A stretch of 64,000 nt of DNA from Phosphitispora fastidiosa (GTDB lineage Bacteria; Bacillota; Thermincolia; Thermincolales; UBA2595), in assembly GCF_019008365.1 (NCBI RefSeq), contig NZ_JAHHUL010000010.1:62001-126000 (forward strand), in the 5' to 3' direction. Below are positions 7,838 through 15,990 of this stretch, piece by piece. A model generated the notes under the pieces. That model did not search any database and was not told the origin of the DNA. It saw only the letters and a list, made by a program, of their open reading frames with translations. The position numbers were made by a program, and so were the translations under genes. How positions within the stretch are numbered: position 1 is the first letter of the stretch; each line of letters opens with the position of its first letter.

Positions 7838-8651
7838 GGTCGAGGTGATTACCAGCAGGCAGAACAGCCTGGTAAAGCTGGTCCGGGGGCTGGGCAGCCG
7901 GCGCGCCAGGGAGGCGGAAGGGGTTTTTGTCATTGAGGGGCCTAAGGTTATCAAGGAAGCCCTTGTCTCAGGGGTCTCTCCCGAGAAAATTATTGTTTCC
8001 CAGCGGGCCTTGGAACACCGGGCGGCGGCGGAGTTGGTGAACGGTGCTGACCTGCATGCTGAAGTCATTATGGTCAGTGATGAGGTTATGGAATACATGA
8101 GTGAGACTGAGACACCGCCGGGGCTGCTCGGCCTGGTCAGGATGCCGGAAGCAGGCCTGGCGGGACTGAGCGCTCTAAAGACAGGGCCCCGGGCGCTGCT
8201 GGTAATAATTGACGGGGTTCAGGACCCCGGCAATGTCGGGACAGTAATCAGGGCCGCAGATGCCTTTGGAGCTGATGCTGTGGTCACGACCGGCGGTTGT
8301 GCCGATATATATAACGGCAAAGTCCTGCGGGCTGCCATGGGCTCGGTTTTTCACCTCCCGGTTGTCCGGGATGCAGAGCCTGCCGAGCTGCAGGAATTTC
8401 TGAAGGACAGGGGGATTACAGTTGCGGCAACCTCGCCCGGCGAAAATGCCATCTCCCTCTCAGAAGCAAGGCTGGCGTGGCCGTTGGCAGTTGTTTTCGG
8501 AAGTGAGGCCAGGGGGGTGTCCCCCGAATTCCGTGAGGCTGCCGGTATCCTGGTAAGAATACCCATGCCTGGCAGGGCGGAATCCCTGAATGTGGCGGTT
8601 GCCGCCGGAATCACCTTATATGAGGCTTGCCGTCAGCGCGGCTGTACGTAA
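7830..8651 (+). CDS. SpoU/TrmH-family RNA 2'-O-methyltransferase
   Basis: 273 residues. An N-terminal SpoU substrate-binding domain (ARxAEGVFVIEGPK) is followed by a SPOUT catalytic domain with the three SpoU motifs: QDPGNVGTVIRAADAFGADA, VFGSEARGVSP, and IPMPGRAESLNVAVAAG. These enzymes form a trefoil-knot fold and transfer methyl from SAM to a ribose 2'-OH of rRNA or tRNA; the exact nucleotide cannot be read from sequence. The start is GTG 7830: AGGAGG at 7817-7822 lies seven bases upstream, whereas the in-frame TTG 7824 is only one base away. It overlaps ktrA, so it is translationally coupled. In Clostridia this gene commonly precedes pheST. Confidence 0.9.
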   Translation: MNRVEVITSRQNSLVKLVRGLGSRRAREAEGVFVIEGPKVIKEALVSGVSPEKIIVSQRALEHRAAAELVNGADLHAEVIMVSDEVMEYMSETETPPGLLGLVRMPEAGLAGLSALKTGPRALLVIIDGVQDPGNVGTVIRAADAFGADAVVTTGGCADIYNGKVLRAAMGSVFHLPVVRDAEPAELQEFLKDRGITVAATSPGENAISLSEARLAWPLAVVFGSEARGVSPEFREAAGILVRIPMPGRAESLNVAVAAGITLYEACRQRGCT

Positions 8652-8658
8652 GTCAAAC

Positions 8659-8687
8659 TTGTAAATAGTGATAGGTTATGTTATAAT
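8659..8687 (+). promoter_or_regulatory. Sigma-A-type promoter for the yqzL-like/pheST leader
   Basis: TTGTAA at 8659-8664 and a perfect TATAAT at 8682-8687 with a 17-bp spacer, just after the methyltransferase stop codon. Transcription would start near 8694, ahead of the small yqzL-like gene and the T-box leader. Confidence 0.75.
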
Positions 8688-8735
8688 CGTTTTCGAAAGG
8701 TCCCCAAAAAAGAGTAGTGAAAGGTAGTGGTCTCA

Positions 8736-8849
8736 ATGTTGTCACCCGCCGAATTTTTTTGGAGGATATTCGAAGCCACCGGTTCTGTAACTGCTTATAT
8801 CAATTACCGGAGAATGGTGGGGCAGTGTAAGAGACTGGCTGTCCATTGA
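8736..8849 (+). CDS. YqzL-like small protein
   Basis: A 37-codon gene, ATG at 8736 and TGA at 8847-8849. The product contains EFFWRIFEATGSVTAYINY, which matches the FFW.xFexTG.xxaYlxY pattern of the YqzL family of small Firmicute proteins. It ends in a basic tail (CKRLAVH). The gene lies 42 bp after a good predicted transcription start, with a weak G-rich ribosome-binding site (GGTAGTGG) at normal distance. YqzL proteins have no established function that I know. The characteristic motif makes coding likely despite the size. It explains the sequence between the promoter and the T-box. Confidence 0.72.
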   Translation: MLSPAEFFWRIFEATGSVTAYINYRRMVGQCKRLAVH

Positions 8850-8887
8850 TGGGACATCAGTATACAATTTCACAGACTACCCAAATG

Positions 8888-9182
8888 TGATGAACGGGAG
8901 AAGTAATCTGGACAATTTTCCATCAGGGATTAAGGGCCGCAGACTGGAAGCCCTTATTGGAAAAGTCAGGTGAAGTTCACCCGGAAGCAGCGGGCTGAAT
9001 TTGTTCCCGGTATCAATCGCTCCGGGCAATAGTAGGTTTGGCCGGAGTTCTCCGCCGTTACAGGGAGGCAGGCAGCAGCGGCAGCTGCGGCTTGGCAGAT
9101 GAGTGGGTTATCTTAACAAAAAGGGTGGTACCGCGGAATACAAGCTTTCGTCCCTTACTGGGTGAAGGCTTTTTTATTTTTA
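8888..9182 (+). promoter_or_regulatory. T-box leader (Phe) controlling pheST
   Basis: The antiterminator T-box core AGGGTGGTACCGCGG is at 9122-9136. A terminator follows: AAGCTTTCGTCCC pairs with GGGTGAAGGCTT, then a T run to ~9182. Upstream, Stem I can be drawn from CGGG (8894-8897) pairing with CCCG after the specifier loop, with CTG/CAG and TTTTCCA/TGGAAAA above and an AAGGGC/GCCCTT apical helix. The specifier is probably TTC (8976-8978, in GAAGTTCA), a Phe codon, matching pheST. TAGGTTTGGCCGG and CTCCGCCGTTAC look like the stem II region. Uncharged tRNA-Phe binding would favour the antiterminator and transcription of pheST. The 5' boundary is approximate. Confidence 0.9.
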
Positions 9183-9200
9183 GATTTTTATTTGGGTGGA

Positions 9201-9514
9201 GGCTTCCGGAAATGACCGTGAGCGAATGTGGTGAGCTGCTGCACCGATTTTCAGCAGCGCCGCCTATGTGTCTAGCTGCCACTCCCCTTCAGCAAGGCAG
9301 CGTCCCCGAACTCGATGGCTCACCGGGAGTTTCTCATAAGATGGCCGCCTCTCGTTTTGGCGAGCCAAAACTTCCCGGCGGCCTTTCGCCATCTTCGGAC
9401 ATGCGGGGACTCTCTGCCTTGCTGCCGGTGATTTGCAGCAAGACTCATAAACGGCGGCGCTGCAAGGAAAATCTTGTGCAGCACCTCACCACATTCTACG
9501 GTCATTTCCTAAGC
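9201..9514 (+). repeat. Nested palindromic repeat element, copy D (core type 2)
   Basis: A 314-bp element between the T-box terminator and pheS. Left end GGCTTCCGGAAATGACCG (9201-9218); right end CGGTCATTTCCTAAGC (9499-9514). Inner arms TGTGGTGAGCTGCTGCAC and GTGCAGCACCTCACCACA pair, then CAGCGCCGCC with GGCGGCGCTG. The core matches copy C, including the GTTTTGGCGAGCCAAAAC hairpin and the GGCAGCG / CTGCC arms. Transcripts that escape the T-box terminator must pass through this long hairpin before pheS. No gene lies within it. Confidence 0.87.
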
Positions 9515-9519
9515 ACATA

Positions 9520-9712
9520 CATAAAAATATAAATAAATAAAAAGAGCGGAATAAACAGAAGACCAAAAGATAAAGAGATAAAAAAGAGAAAAAGATAAAG
9601 AGATAAAGAGATAAAGAGAAAAAGATAAAGAGATAAAGAGAAAAAGATAAAGAGAAAAAGATAAAGAGATAAAGAGATAAAAAAATAAAGATAAAGAGAA
9701 AACAAGCAGAGA
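9520..9712 (+). repeat. Purine-rich tandem array (ATAAAGAG / AAAAAG units)
   Basis: About 190 bp of almost pure A/G/T on the + strand, built from an 8-mer (ATAAAGAG) and a 6-mer (AAAAAG) in irregular alternation, between repeat copy D and the pheS ribosome-binding site. It yields a long spurious reading frame on the - strand rich in Leu, Ser and Phe. I see no promoter in it. With copy D it fills the gene-free stretch between the T-box and pheS. Confidence 0.8.
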
Positions 9713-9775
9713 TGCTTTGTATATAAAGGTAGGAAACAATAATTCCGCGGAAGCGGAGTTTTAAGGAGGAAGGAA

Positions 9776-10798
9776 ATGAAGGACAAGCTTGAGCAGATTA
9801 AGGCAGCTGCCCTTGACAGCATAGCTGCCGCAGCCGACCTGGACCAGATTAATGAAATCAGGGTCAGGTATCTGGGGAAAAAGGGTGAACTGACCACAAT
9901 CCTGAGGGGCATGGGCGCTCTCAGCGCTGAGGAAAGGCCTCTGGCGGGCCAGTTGACCAATGAGGTGCGCCAGAGTATTGAAAGCGAACTGGGCCGGAAA
10001 ACCGAAGCCCTGAAAGAAGAGGAAAAGCTGGGGCGTCTCCAGGAGGAGACTATCGATGTCACCCTGCCCGGGAGGCCTTTTCAGGTGGGCAGGCGCCACC
10101 CGCTGGTAATGGTGCTTGATGAGATCAAGGATATCTTCCTGGGGCTGGGCTTTGAGATTGCCGACGGTCCCGAGGTAGAATTGGATTACTATAATTTTGA
10201 GGCGCTGAATTTTCCTCCCGACCACCCGGCCCGGGATATGCAGGACTCCTTCTATATTGATGAAGGCATTCTGCTGCGGACCCATACATCCCCGGTACAG
10301 CCGCGGGTGATGGAAAAAAGGGCGCCATACATACCTGTGAAGGCTATCGGACCCGGCAAGGTTTACCGGCGGGATGATGATGCCACCCACTCCCCTATGT
10401 TTCACCAGGTGGAAGGGTTTATTATTGATAAGAATATTTCCTTCAGTGACCTTAAGGGCATCCTGCTGATAGTACTCAGGCAAATGTTTGGCGAAGACCG
10501 GGAAATCAGGCTGAGGCCCAGCTTTTTCCCGTTTACGGAGCCCAGCGCAGAAGTGGATGTCTCCTGTATCATGTGCAATGGCAAGGGCTGCCGGGTTTGC
10601 TCCAATACGGGCTGGCTGGAAATACTGGGCGCCGGCATGATCCATCCCAATGTGCTGCAAATGTCCGGCTATGACCCCGAAGAGGTTACCGGCTTTGCCT
10701 TCGGAATTGGTATCGAACGGGTAGCTATGCTCAAATACGGAATTGATGACCTGCGGTTATTATTTGATAATGACAAGCGGTTTTTAGCACAGTTTTAG
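9776..10798 (+). CDS. pheS: Phenylalanyl-tRNA synthetase alpha subunit
   Basis: 340 residues, the normal length for bacterial PheS. The protein has an N-terminal coiled-coil region (residues ~1-90), then the class II catalytic domain. Landmarks are [37 protein letters not shown] (motif 2 region), [18 protein letters not shown] and the C-terminal [18 protein letters not shown] (motif 3). With PheT it forms an alpha2beta2 enzyme that charges tRNA-Phe. AAGGAGGAAGG lies just upstream of ATG 9776. pheT follows after 13 bp. Expression is expected to depend on the Phe T-box ~600 bp upstream; the repeat element and the purine-rich tract between them are unusual. Confidence 0.97.
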   Translation: MKDKLEQIKAAALDSIAAAADLDQINEIRVRYLGKKGELTTILRGMGALSAEERPLAGQLTNEVRQSIESELGRKTEALKEEEKLGRLQEETIDVTLPGRPFQVGRRHPLVMVLDEIKDIFLGLGFEIADGPEVELDYYNFEALNFPPDHPARDMQDSFYIDEGILLRTHTSPVQPRVMEKRAPYIPVKAIGPGKVYRRDDDATHSPMFHQVEGFIIDKNISFSDLKGILLIVLRQMFGEDREIRLRPSFFPFTEPSAEVDVSCIMCNGKGCRVCSNTGWLEILGAGMIHPNVLQMSGYDPEEVTGFAFGIGIERVAMLKYGIDDLRLLFDNDKRFLAQF

Positions 10799-10811
10799 GA
10801 GGAGGACTAAG

Positions 10812-13229
10812 ATGAGGGTTTCATATAAGTGGCTCAGGGAATATGTTGATATTCCCGTATCGCCTGAGGAATTGGCTGAGCGGATGACAATGGTCGGTGT
10901 GGCCGTAGAGAACATTGAATATCCGGGCAAGGGAATTGAAAAGGTCGTTACCGCAAAAATCGAGAAAATTGAACCACATCCCGATGCCAATAAGCTGGTC
11001 GTCTGCAGGATCAATACCGGTTCGGAAATGCTGCAGGTAGTCACCGGAGCGCCTAATGTCAGGGAAGGGCAGGTTATCCTCCTGGCCCTGGTCGGGGGAG
11101 CAATTCCCGGAATGAAGATAACCAAGGCCAAGCTGAGAGGTGTGGAGTCATTCGGAATGTTATGCTCCGCCAAGGAACTGGGGCTGGACCCGGAGAACTT
11201 TCCCGCGGACCAGAGGGAGGGTATCCTGGAATTTCCGGAAGACACCCGGCTGGGCATGGATGCCCGGGAACTGCTGGGGCTTGATGATGCTGTCCTGGAG
11301 CTTGAGCTTACCCCCAACAGGGCGGACTGTCTCAGCATGACAGGTGTGGCCAGGGAGGTATCCGCCGTGCTGGGGACAGCGCTGCAACTGCCCGAAATAG
11401 GTGTAAAGGAAATCGAGGAGATCATTGACGGCAAGGTGACTGTTGAGATTAACAATCCCGATTTGTGCGGCCGGTATGTGGCCCGCCTGATCAGAAATGT
11501 GAAAATAGGTCCTTCACCGGTGTGGATGCAGCAGAGGCTGCAGGCTGCCGGGGTAAGGCCTATCAGTAATATTGTTGATGTTACCAATTATGTGATGATG
11601 GAAATGGGACAGCCGCTGCATGCCTTTGATTATGACAAGCTGGCCCAACAGGCAATTATCGTGCGCCGGGCCCGGGAGGGGGAGAAAATGTTCTCCCTGG
11701 ATGATGTGGAACGGGAACTCAACCCTGAGATGCTGGTGATTACCGACCCCACAGGGCCGGTGGCCATAGCCGGGGTTATGGGGGGGCTGGATACCGAAAT
11801 TACCGGCGACACCACCTCAGTCCTTATTGAGGCGGCATATTTCAAGCCTGCCAGCATCCACCGGACCTCCAAAAACCTGGCCCTGAGGTCTGAGTCCTCA
11901 GCCAGGTTTGAAAAGGGTATTGATATCAATGGCTGTCTGGCTGCGGCAGCCAGAGCCTGCCAGCTTATTCAGGAGATGGACGGGGGCCGTCCGGTCAAGG
12001 GGGCTGTGGATAATTTCCCCGCTCCGCCGGCGAACCCTGTTATCAGGCTGAGACCGGAAAGAACAGCCCTGATCATGGGAATTACCGTTCCCCGGGAGCA
12101 AATCGGGGATATCATGGCCCGACTGGGCTTTGGGGTGACTGAGGATGGCAATGATTTTATGGTGGAGGTCCCCACCAGGCGCGGGGATATTACCACCGAG
12201 ATTGACCTGATAGAAGAGGTCGCCCGGCTGTTTGGTTACAATAATATACCGACCACCCTTCCGGAAGGGGCCAGTACAGAAGGTCGCAAGAGCGAAGCCC
12301 AGGTCATGGCAGACACAATCAGTGATTTGATGGCAGGGTGCGGTCTGAATGAAATTATTACCCTGAGCTTTATGAACCCTAAAGCCTTTGATATGTTGAA
12401 CCTGCCGCCGGAGCACTCCTTAAGGAAGGCGGTGACTGTGCAGAATCCCCTCAGTGAGGAGCAGCGTGTCCTGAGAACGACGATGCTGCCCGGAATCCTG
12501 GACATTCTGTCCCGCAATACAGCCAGGAAAAACCGTGATCTGGCGTTTTTCGAAATGGGCCGGATATTCATCCCTGTAGAGGGTGAGAAACTGCCTCAGG
12601 AAAAACTGACCCTGGCGGCTGCAGTGATGGGCAAAACCAGGGCCGGCTGGCAGTCAGCAGCTCAGGAAATGGACTTTTACTATCTCAAGGGTGTTCTGGA
12701 GTCACTGCTGGATACCCTGAATATCAAAAAATACAACCTGGTCCCGGAAAACCGGGAGAGTTCGTGCCATCCCGGCAGGACTGCCAGGATTGAACTTGGG
12801 GGCGAAGCCTTCGGGATAATCGGTGAGATTCACCCCAATGTGGCGGAAAATTACCGTCTCAATGAGAGGGTTTATGTGATGCAGCTGGATGTGGAGACAC
12901 TCCTCCGGTCTGCGGGAGGGGTCAAGCAATACAGCCCGCTGCCCAGGTATCCGGCTGTGGAACGGGATATGGCGATAGTTGTGAGTCAGGACATTACGGC
13001 AGGGGAGATTAACCGCGTAATCAGGAAGAGCGCCGGCAATCTCCTGGAAAGGATCAGCCTGTTTGATGTCTACCAGGGTTCTCAGATAAAGGAAGGCTTC
13101 AAGAGTATGGGATTTTCCCTGAGGTTCCAGTCGCCTGAGCGGACCCTGACAGATGAAGAGGTGAATCTGATTCATCAAAAAATACAGCAGGCCTTAAAGG
13201 ATAATTTCCAGGCTGAGCTGAGGGGCTGA
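10812..13229 (+). CDS. pheT: Phenylalanyl-tRNA synthetase beta subunit
   Basis: 805 residues, typical for PheT. Domains in order: an N-terminal fragment with an EMAP/tRNA-binding fold (residues ~40-150, IEPHPDANKLVVCRI), the B3/B4 editing domain (~210-385, including GVMGG and the ALRSESSARFEKGID segment), the B5 domain (~405-475, PTRRGDITTEIDLIEEVARL), the catalytic-like core, and a C-terminal ferredoxin-fold anticodon-binding domain (~710-805, YPAVERDMAIVV). It provides tRNA binding and hydrolysis of mischarged Tyr-tRNA-Phe. GGAGGAGG sits upstream of ATG 10812. It is co-transcribed with pheS. Nothing in the reading frame looks damaged. Confidence 0.97.
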   Translation: MRVSYKWLREYVDIPVSPEELAERMTMVGVAVENIEYPGKGIEKVVTAKIEKIEPHPDANKLVVCRINTGSEMLQVVTGAPNVREGQVILLALVGGAIPGMKITKAKLRGVESFGMLCSAKELGLDPENFPADQREGILEFPEDTRLGMDARELLGLDDAVLELELTPNRADCLSMTGVAREVSAVLGTALQLPEIGVKEIEEIIDGKVTVEINNPDLCGRYVARLIRNVKIGPSPVWMQQRLQAAGVRPISNIVDVTNYVMMEMGQPLHAFDYDKLAQQAIIVRRAREGEKMFSLDDVERELNPEMLVITDPTGPVAIAGVMGGLDTEITGDTTSVLIEAAYFKPASIHRTSKNLALRSESSARFEKGIDINGCLAAAARACQLIQEMDGGRPVKGAVDNFPAPPANPVIRLRPERTALIMGITVPREQIGDIMARLGFGVTEDGNDFMVEVPTRRGDITTEIDLIEEVARLFGYNNIPTTLPEGASTEGRKSEAQVMADTISDLMAGCGLNEIITLSFMNPKAFDMLNLPPEHSLRKAVTVQNPLSEEQRVLRTTMLPGILDILSRNTARKNRDLAFFEMGRIFIPVEGEKLPQEKLTLAAAVMGKTRAGWQSAAQEMDFYYLKGVLESLLDTLNIKKYNLVPENRESSCHPGRTARIELGGEAFGIIGEIHPNVAENYRLNERVYVMQLDVETLLRSAGGVKQYSPLPRYPAVERDMAIVVSQDITAGEINRVIRKSAGNLLERISLFDVYQGSQIKEGFKSMGFSLRFQSPERTLTDEEVNLIHQKIQQALKDNFQAELRG

Positions 13230-13346
13230 ACAGAAGAGAACCCTAAAAACATACCGGCAGCCTTTCGAAATCCCCGGCAGGAATTTGCCGATATATGGCG
13301 AATATTGAAAAAGATGAATATAAATGAAGGCAATGGGAGGATCGGT

Positions 13347-13730
13347 ATGGAAGATAAGGGCAGGGCGACGGTACAGATTTATGGTGAGGAATATACGGTA
13401 AAAGGCGAGGCTTCACCCGAATACCTGAGAATGCTCGCCGCCTATATCGATAAGATGATGAGACAGGTTGCCGCACGCCAGCCAAGGCTGACAACAGCCA
13501 GGGTGGCGGTGCTGACAGCGCTCAACATAGCTGATGAGATGAGCAAGCTTCAGGAGGACTATGATACCCTGGTGAAGCTGATGGACACTGAAAAGAGAAA
13601 ACCTGACGGGGAGCAGAAGAGGCCTGACGAGAACAAGAACAGGTCTGACCAGAATAAGAACAGGCCTGACCAGGATAAGAACAGGTCTGACCAGGATAGG
13701 AAAAAAGAATTTCAGAAAAAGAAGGCATAA
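13347..13730 (+). CDS. zapA: Cell division protein ZapA
   Basis: 127 residues. The first ~90 match ZapA: VQIYGEEYTVKGEASPEYL, then YIDKMMRQVA and a LTALNIADEMSKLQEDY coiled coil. ZapA binds FtsZ and promotes bundling of protofilaments at the division site. The C-terminal ~35 residues are an unusual hydrophilic tail of NKNRxDQ-type repeats encoded by 21-bp DNA units. ATG 13347 is preferred because GGGAGG lies eight bases upstream; in-frame starts at 13305 and 13317 lack this. Position after pheT is common in Clostridia. The family call is firm; the tail is probably a slippage product. Confidence 0.88.
   Translation: MEDKGRATVQIYGEEYTVKGEASPEYLRMLAAYIDKMMRQVAARQPRLTTARVAVLTALNIADEMSKLQEDYDTLVKLMDTEKRKPDGEQKRPDENKNRSDQNKNRPDQDKNRSDQDRKKEFQKKKA
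13626..13700 (+). repeat. In-frame 21-bp tandem repeat at the zapA 3' end
   Basis: Three full units (13626-13646, 13647-13667, 13668-13688) and a partial fourth, each like GACCAGGATAAGAACAGGTCT. They encode a DQ(D/N)KNR(S/P) heptapeptide repeat. Both the unit length and the ZapA C-terminal location make copy-number change tolerable. Confidence 0.85.
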
Positions 13731-13736
13731 ACAAAA

Positions 13737-13760
13737 AGGACGTCTCATGAGAGGCGTCCT
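13737..13760 (+). terminator. Hairpin after zapA (possible terminator)
   Basis: AGGACG (13737-13742) pairs with CGTCCT (13755-13760), and the inner TCTCATGAGA is itself palindromic. There is no T run directly after it, so termination is uncertain. The right arm is shared with the left end of the second palindromic element. Confidence 0.45.
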
Positions 13761-14048
13761 CAGATTATTGACAAACCTTGGGTTTTTCGAGTATGAAAAA
13801 GTAATATGGACAGGGGTAGATGAATTCCTCCGGCGGGGCCCCCAATCCGTTACCGAAGCCCCGGCTTTTTAGAAAAGCCGGGGCTTCGACGGATCGGGGG
13901 GACCCCCAGACATCTCCGCCGGCAACAGCTCCCGCTTCGCGGGTCGCTGGCCGGTCGGACGACAGACTCCGCCATCCGGAACACATCTACCCCTGTCTTA
14001 TAACATTTAAAACTCAAAATTACTGGCTTTGTCAGCAGCCTGAGGACG
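13755..14048. repeat. Second nested palindromic element (unrelated to the first family)
   Basis: A 294-bp gene-free stretch that is one large interrupted palindrome. Nested pairs are CGTCCTCAG (13755-13763) / CTGAGGACG (14040-14048), TTGACAAACC / GGCTTTGTCA (14025-14034), and GACAGGGGTAGATG (13809-13822) / CATCTACCCCTGTC (13984-13997). The inner pair is CGAAGCCCCGGCTTTT (13854-13869) / AAAAGCCGGGGCTTCG (13873-13888). The inner pair with its T run could act as a terminator in either direction. The size and architecture resemble a MITE or foldback element. Only one copy is in this window and no coding sequence is visible. Confidence 0.75.
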
Positions 14049-14150
14049 TTTAGCAGGATAAGAAAAAAATGTATAAAAAGCAAGAAAAAAGAGAGGAATC
14101 TGTCATAAAATGGCGAATCAAACAACTAACTGAGTAGGTGGGTTAAATAA

Positions 14151-14451
14151 ATGAAAATATACGGGTCTGAGGCACAGACGCTCAACGACCTGGGATTGTA
14201 TAATGGTGTCAGCACAACAACTTTTGACCCCGATCTGGGATCGGCCCTGAACCGGGAAACAGGGGTTGTGATGCTGCTGAGGATATTCGGGTTGGAGGCT
14301 GACTGTCACGGCGACAGTATATGCTGATACAGCAGGTTATTCGCCATACAGTATCCATCTTTTTATTGAAGAAGGCATGGACAGTCTCATCCAGTTTAAA
14401 GGACAGGCGGTGACCGATTCGGACGGAGAAGTAACCATTAATATCGGTTAA
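14151..14451 (+). pseudogene. Remnant of an SLH-domain surface protein
   Basis: ATG 14151 opens a 58-codon frame whose product carries YGSEAQTLNDLGLYNG and FDPDLGSALNRETGVVMLL. Both are characteristic of S-layer-homology-type domains in this bacterial group, which attach proteins to cell-wall polymers. The frame breaks at TGA 14325-14327. From ~14299 a second frame (VTATVYADTAGY onward, ending GEVTINIG) continues to TAA 14449-14451 and looks like the tail of the same kind of surface protein. I read this as an internally deleted and frameshifted relic. A weak GGTGGG precedes the ATG, so a short peptide could still be made. Confidence 0.6.
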
Positions 14452-14526
14452 GGGAAGATTACATAAATAGGTGCAGGGTACGATAAAGTAAATATGCCTA
14501 GACAAAAATAGAAAAATTATGTAAAA

Positions 14527-14558
14527 TTAATGCATGGAAAAAAATCCTTTGTTATAAT
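14527..14558 (+). promoter_or_regulatory. Probable promoter of the polysaccharide locus
   Basis: A perfect TATAAT at 14553-14558 lies in AT-rich sequence 62 bp before the wzz-like start. The best -35 candidate, TTAATG at 14527-14532, is weak and 20 bp away, so the -10 carries the call. Confidence 0.5.
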
Positions 14559-14619
14559 TTGGCATTTTGTTGGTTTTGTTTATTGCCAAGTGTAAAAATG
14601 ATGTAAGTGAGGCATGTTT

Positions 14620-15990
14620 ATGAGTGAGGGAAAAAGATTATCCGCTGATGAAATTGACTTAAGAGACGTATTCAGGATATTGAAGAGACGCTACAAGATA
14701 ATTGTTTTGATTACCCTGGCCGCATTTCTAATCAGCCTGGGGGCAAACAGTTTTATGTTAACCCCAATTTATTCGACCAAGGCTGTCATGATGGTCAGCC
14801 AGGTAGTTCCTGAAGGGGCGACCAACCGGATGAACAACGGGGTAGGCCTGGAGGGGCTGGTAAACAGCATTGCCATAATTCCCCCCCAGACAATGAACTC
14901 TTATGTCGGGCAGCTGGGAAGCAATGCCGTCATGGAAAGGGTCATCAAAAAACTCAAGCTTGACAGGGAGGGATACACTCCCGGCAGTCTGGCCGGCCTG
15001 ATTAAGGTTACTCCCGTCCCGGAAACCAATCTGATCAATATTTATGTCAATCATACCAATCCCTTTACAGCACAAAAGATCGCCAATGCCATCAGCAGTG
15101 AGTTTCTGGTCTATGTCACTGAATCCAATCAGGAGCAGCTGACCAGGTCTGTGGATTTCCTGGAGCAGCAGGCTAAAACAACCGGCGCGGAGCTTGATGC
15201 GGCAGTGGAAAAACTGAATGAGGTGGAGGCGGCACAGGGCGGAGTCAGCATTCTGAATCAACTGCTCACCGCCAAAATACAGGAGCTTACCCAGGTAAGC
15301 TCGCAGCTAACGCAGGCCAGGGCGGAATCCAGGCAGTTGGAGGCCGAGGTAGACCAGGTCTGGGAACAGTTAAGTTCAACATCACCTACCGTTCAAGTCA
15401 CCACGGGTACTGATGCTGCAGGTGAGCCGGTGGTTGTTGAAGAACCAAACCCAACCTACAATACCCTGAACAATATGGCTGTCCAGGGGACTGTTGATGC
15501 CGCCGGGATGAATGCCCGGGTTGCAGAACTCAGTGCCATGGAAAAGCGGGTCTATTCCGAACTGCTGGATATGGAGGTTGAGCTGAACCAGAAAAGCAAT
15601 ATCAAAGGTGCTGCCGAAACCGAGGTCAACCGCCTTCAGGAGACTTATACCCTACTCAGAGCCAAAATCAACGAGGCTAAAATCGCCAAGGCGCTGAAGC
15701 TTGGTGAAACAGGGCTGACGGTAGTATCTGAGGCGCCCATTCCGGAGTATCCCGTAAAACCAAACAAGACGCTGAATATGATGATAGCAGTTGTCCTGGG
15801 GCTGATGATTTCAGTCGCTTTGGCCCTGCTGCTCAATTATATGGATAATACCATTAAAACCGCCCAGGAAGCAGAGGATCTCCTGGGGCTGCCCGTACTG
15901 GGCCAGATACCGGTGTACAAGCCGTTTAAGGGAAGCCGATCGGGTGCGGTAACTGTGTCTGATAATGCAGGACGTCCCCTGGATATGTAG
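14620..15990 (+). CDS. Wzz/Wzc-type chain-length determinant (CapA-like BY-kinase activator)
   Basis: 456 residues. Two membrane helices frame the protein: residues ~32-52 (IIVLITLAAFLISLGANSF) and ~387-410 (MMIAVVLGLMISVALALLL). Between them is a large extracytoplasmic domain with long coiled-coil stretches around residues 165-250 and 310-355. The PxxP-type PEYPVKPNK motif precedes the second helix, as in Wzz/Wzc proteins. The short cytoplasmic tail has no kinase domain, so this is the Gram-positive split arrangement in which the membrane adaptor activates a separate kinase (the cpsD-like gene next downstream). ATG 14620 is preferred over ATG 14614 because GAGG is nine bases upstream. Its TAG stop is shared with repeat copy E. 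Confidence 0.88.
   Translation: MSEGKRLSADEIDLRDVFRILKRRYKIIVLITLAAFLISLGANSFMLTPIYSTKAVMMVSQVVPEGATNRMNNGVGLEGLVNSIAIIPPQTMNSYVGQLGSNAVMERVIKKLKLDREGYTPGSLAGLIKVTPVPETNLINIYVNHTNPFTAQKIANAISSEFLVYVTESNQEQLTRSVDFLEQQAKTTGAELDAAVEKLNEVEAAQGGVSILNQLLTAKIQELTQVSSQLTQARAESRQLEAEVDQVWEQLSSTSPTVQVTTGTDAAGEPVVVEEPNPTYNTLNNMAVQGTVDAAGMNARVAELSAMEKRVYSELLDMEVELNQKSNIKGAAETEVNRLQETYTLLRAKINEAKIAKALKLGETGLTVVSEAPIPEYPVKPNKTLNMMIAVVLGLMISVALALLLNYMDNTIKTAQEAEDLLGLPVLGQIPVYKPFKGSRSGAVTVSDNAGRPLDM

Noticed and set aside
9038-9532. 164-codon + strand frame across the T-box and repeat copy D
   Set aside because: It runs through the T-box antiterminator, its terminator and a palindrome. The same peptide segments appear in other copies only because the repeat is shared.
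9502-10062. Long - strand reading frames opposite the purine-rich tract and pheS
   Set aside because: They translate to Leu/Ser/Phe-rich low-complexity sequence, the shadow of the A/G repeat array, and overlap the real pheS gene.
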